Assembly: GCA_942493315.1 (NCBI GenBank)
Contig: OW818690.1
Location: 992,001-1,056,000, forward strand
DNA from: UBA5429 sp942493315
GTDB taxonomy: Bacteria > Bacteroidota > Bacteroidia > Bacteroidales > WCHB1-69
Length of the DNA: 64,000 nt
Direction of reading: 5' to 3'
Shown: in pieces, positions 63,789 to 64,000 of the stretch
Numbering within the stretch: position 1 is the first letter of the stretch
How the letters are laid out: the number at the start of each line of letters is the position of its first letter
Notes under the pieces: generated by a model
Told to the model about the DNA's origin: nothing
What the model saw: only the letters and a program-made list of their open reading frames with translations
Database searches by the model: none
Made by a program: the position numbers and the translations under genes

Positions 63789-64000
63789 CTAGTATCCTTC
63801 CAGCTTTTTCAGCAAATCGCCTGTCATAGAGTCCATTCTTGAAAACGCAAACCACTTTTTGCCTAAGTCTTTGAGGGAGGCACCGATATGGTAGAGCTCG
63901 AAGTTGTCGATGATGATGAAGCGGTCGTGGGATTCGGAGAACTGTTTGATTTTGATTGGGGGATATTGTTTGTTGTGCTTTTCCATATCTAATTCAAGTT
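63789..64000 (-). CDS. C-terminal part of an ORF6N-like protein, cut by right edge
   Basis: The minus-strand frame is open to the window edge (codons for Leu-Glu-Leu-Asp precede the first Met), so only the last ~70 residues are visible. The segment SHDRFIIIDNFELYHIGASLKDLGKKWFAFS matches the conserved tail I know from Bacteroidota ORF6N-domain proteins, whose N-terminal ORF6N domain is found in phage and mobile-element DNA-binding proteins. The HDRFxxxD pattern resembles one half of a phospholipase D-type motif. It lies ~970 bases upstream of the BREX operon on the same strand, and may mark a mobile or defence region continuing beyond the window. Confidence 0.55.
   Translation of the reverse strand, partial: LELDMEKHNKQYPPIKIKQFSESHDRFIIIDNFELYHIGASLKDLGKKWFAFSRMDSMTGDLLKKLEGY

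Overview
The window looks like a Bacteroidota chromosome. It is AT-rich. Many genes are preceded by the phylum's -7 box TAnnTTTG rather than an E. coli type promoter, and few starts have a purine-rich Shine-Dalgarno. The gene content fits too: a fused FeoA-FeoB, a TonB-dependent receptor with a carboxypeptidase-regulatory-like N-domain, DUF4838 and GH110 glycan enzymes, DUF3109, and a TolB-propeller/outer-membrane-barrel fusion. I cannot place it below phylum from the sequence alone.

Layout. 1-6024 is an AT-rich accessory segment: a membrane-anchored protein of unknown family (cut by the left edge), a divergent penicillin-binding-type transpeptidase with all three active-site motifs, and a small membrane protein. 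6025-9300 is repeat-rich and holds a 21-bp tandem array, two palindromic dispersed repeats, a GIY-YIG-like protein, an S24/HTH repressor and a putative repressor-controlled small transcript. 9304-19437 is mostly housekeeping: feoAB, a DUF4838 glycan enzyme, prfA, trxA, a POT peptide transporter and a MATE exporter. 19438-22066 carries an IS1595-like transposase gene whose catalytic residues appear to be lost, lying among inverted repeats. 22067-28973 runs fusA, ogt/ada, an orphan ABC ATPase, a GH110 alpha-galactosidase and an unknown acidic protein. 28993-43654 is mainly minus-strand: GT9 and PlsC-like envelope genes, YitT, a tRNA-Asn, a nuclease/phosphatase, then DUF3109, TolB-barrel, ilvA, O-antigen ligase, Wzz and aspS. 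43655-52310 has scattered genes (DUF3494 ice-binding-like protein, NucA-type endonuclease, metal-type TonB receptor, SHOCT protein) separated by long repeat-filled gaps.

The main defence system is at 52594-62816 (minus strand), a five-gene operon in the order PAPS-reductase/ferredoxin protein (BrxP), a 148-aa protein, BrxC, PglZ, BrxL. The four named genes are the set of a type 4 BREX system. There is no PglX methyltransferase. The 148-aa protein resembles the DNA sulfur-binding domain of phosphorothioate-dependent HNH nucleases such as ScoMcrA. A DndC-like sulfur-transfer enzyme next to a possible sulfur reader suggests that this BREX uses a sulfur mark on DNA rather than methylation. That is an inference from fold resemblance and gene order.

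The gaps also show a genome-wide habit. Almost every one is filled with short repeats whose period is 7 bp or a multiple of it (7, 14, 21), in different sequence families, plus palindromic elements present in several copies within the window.
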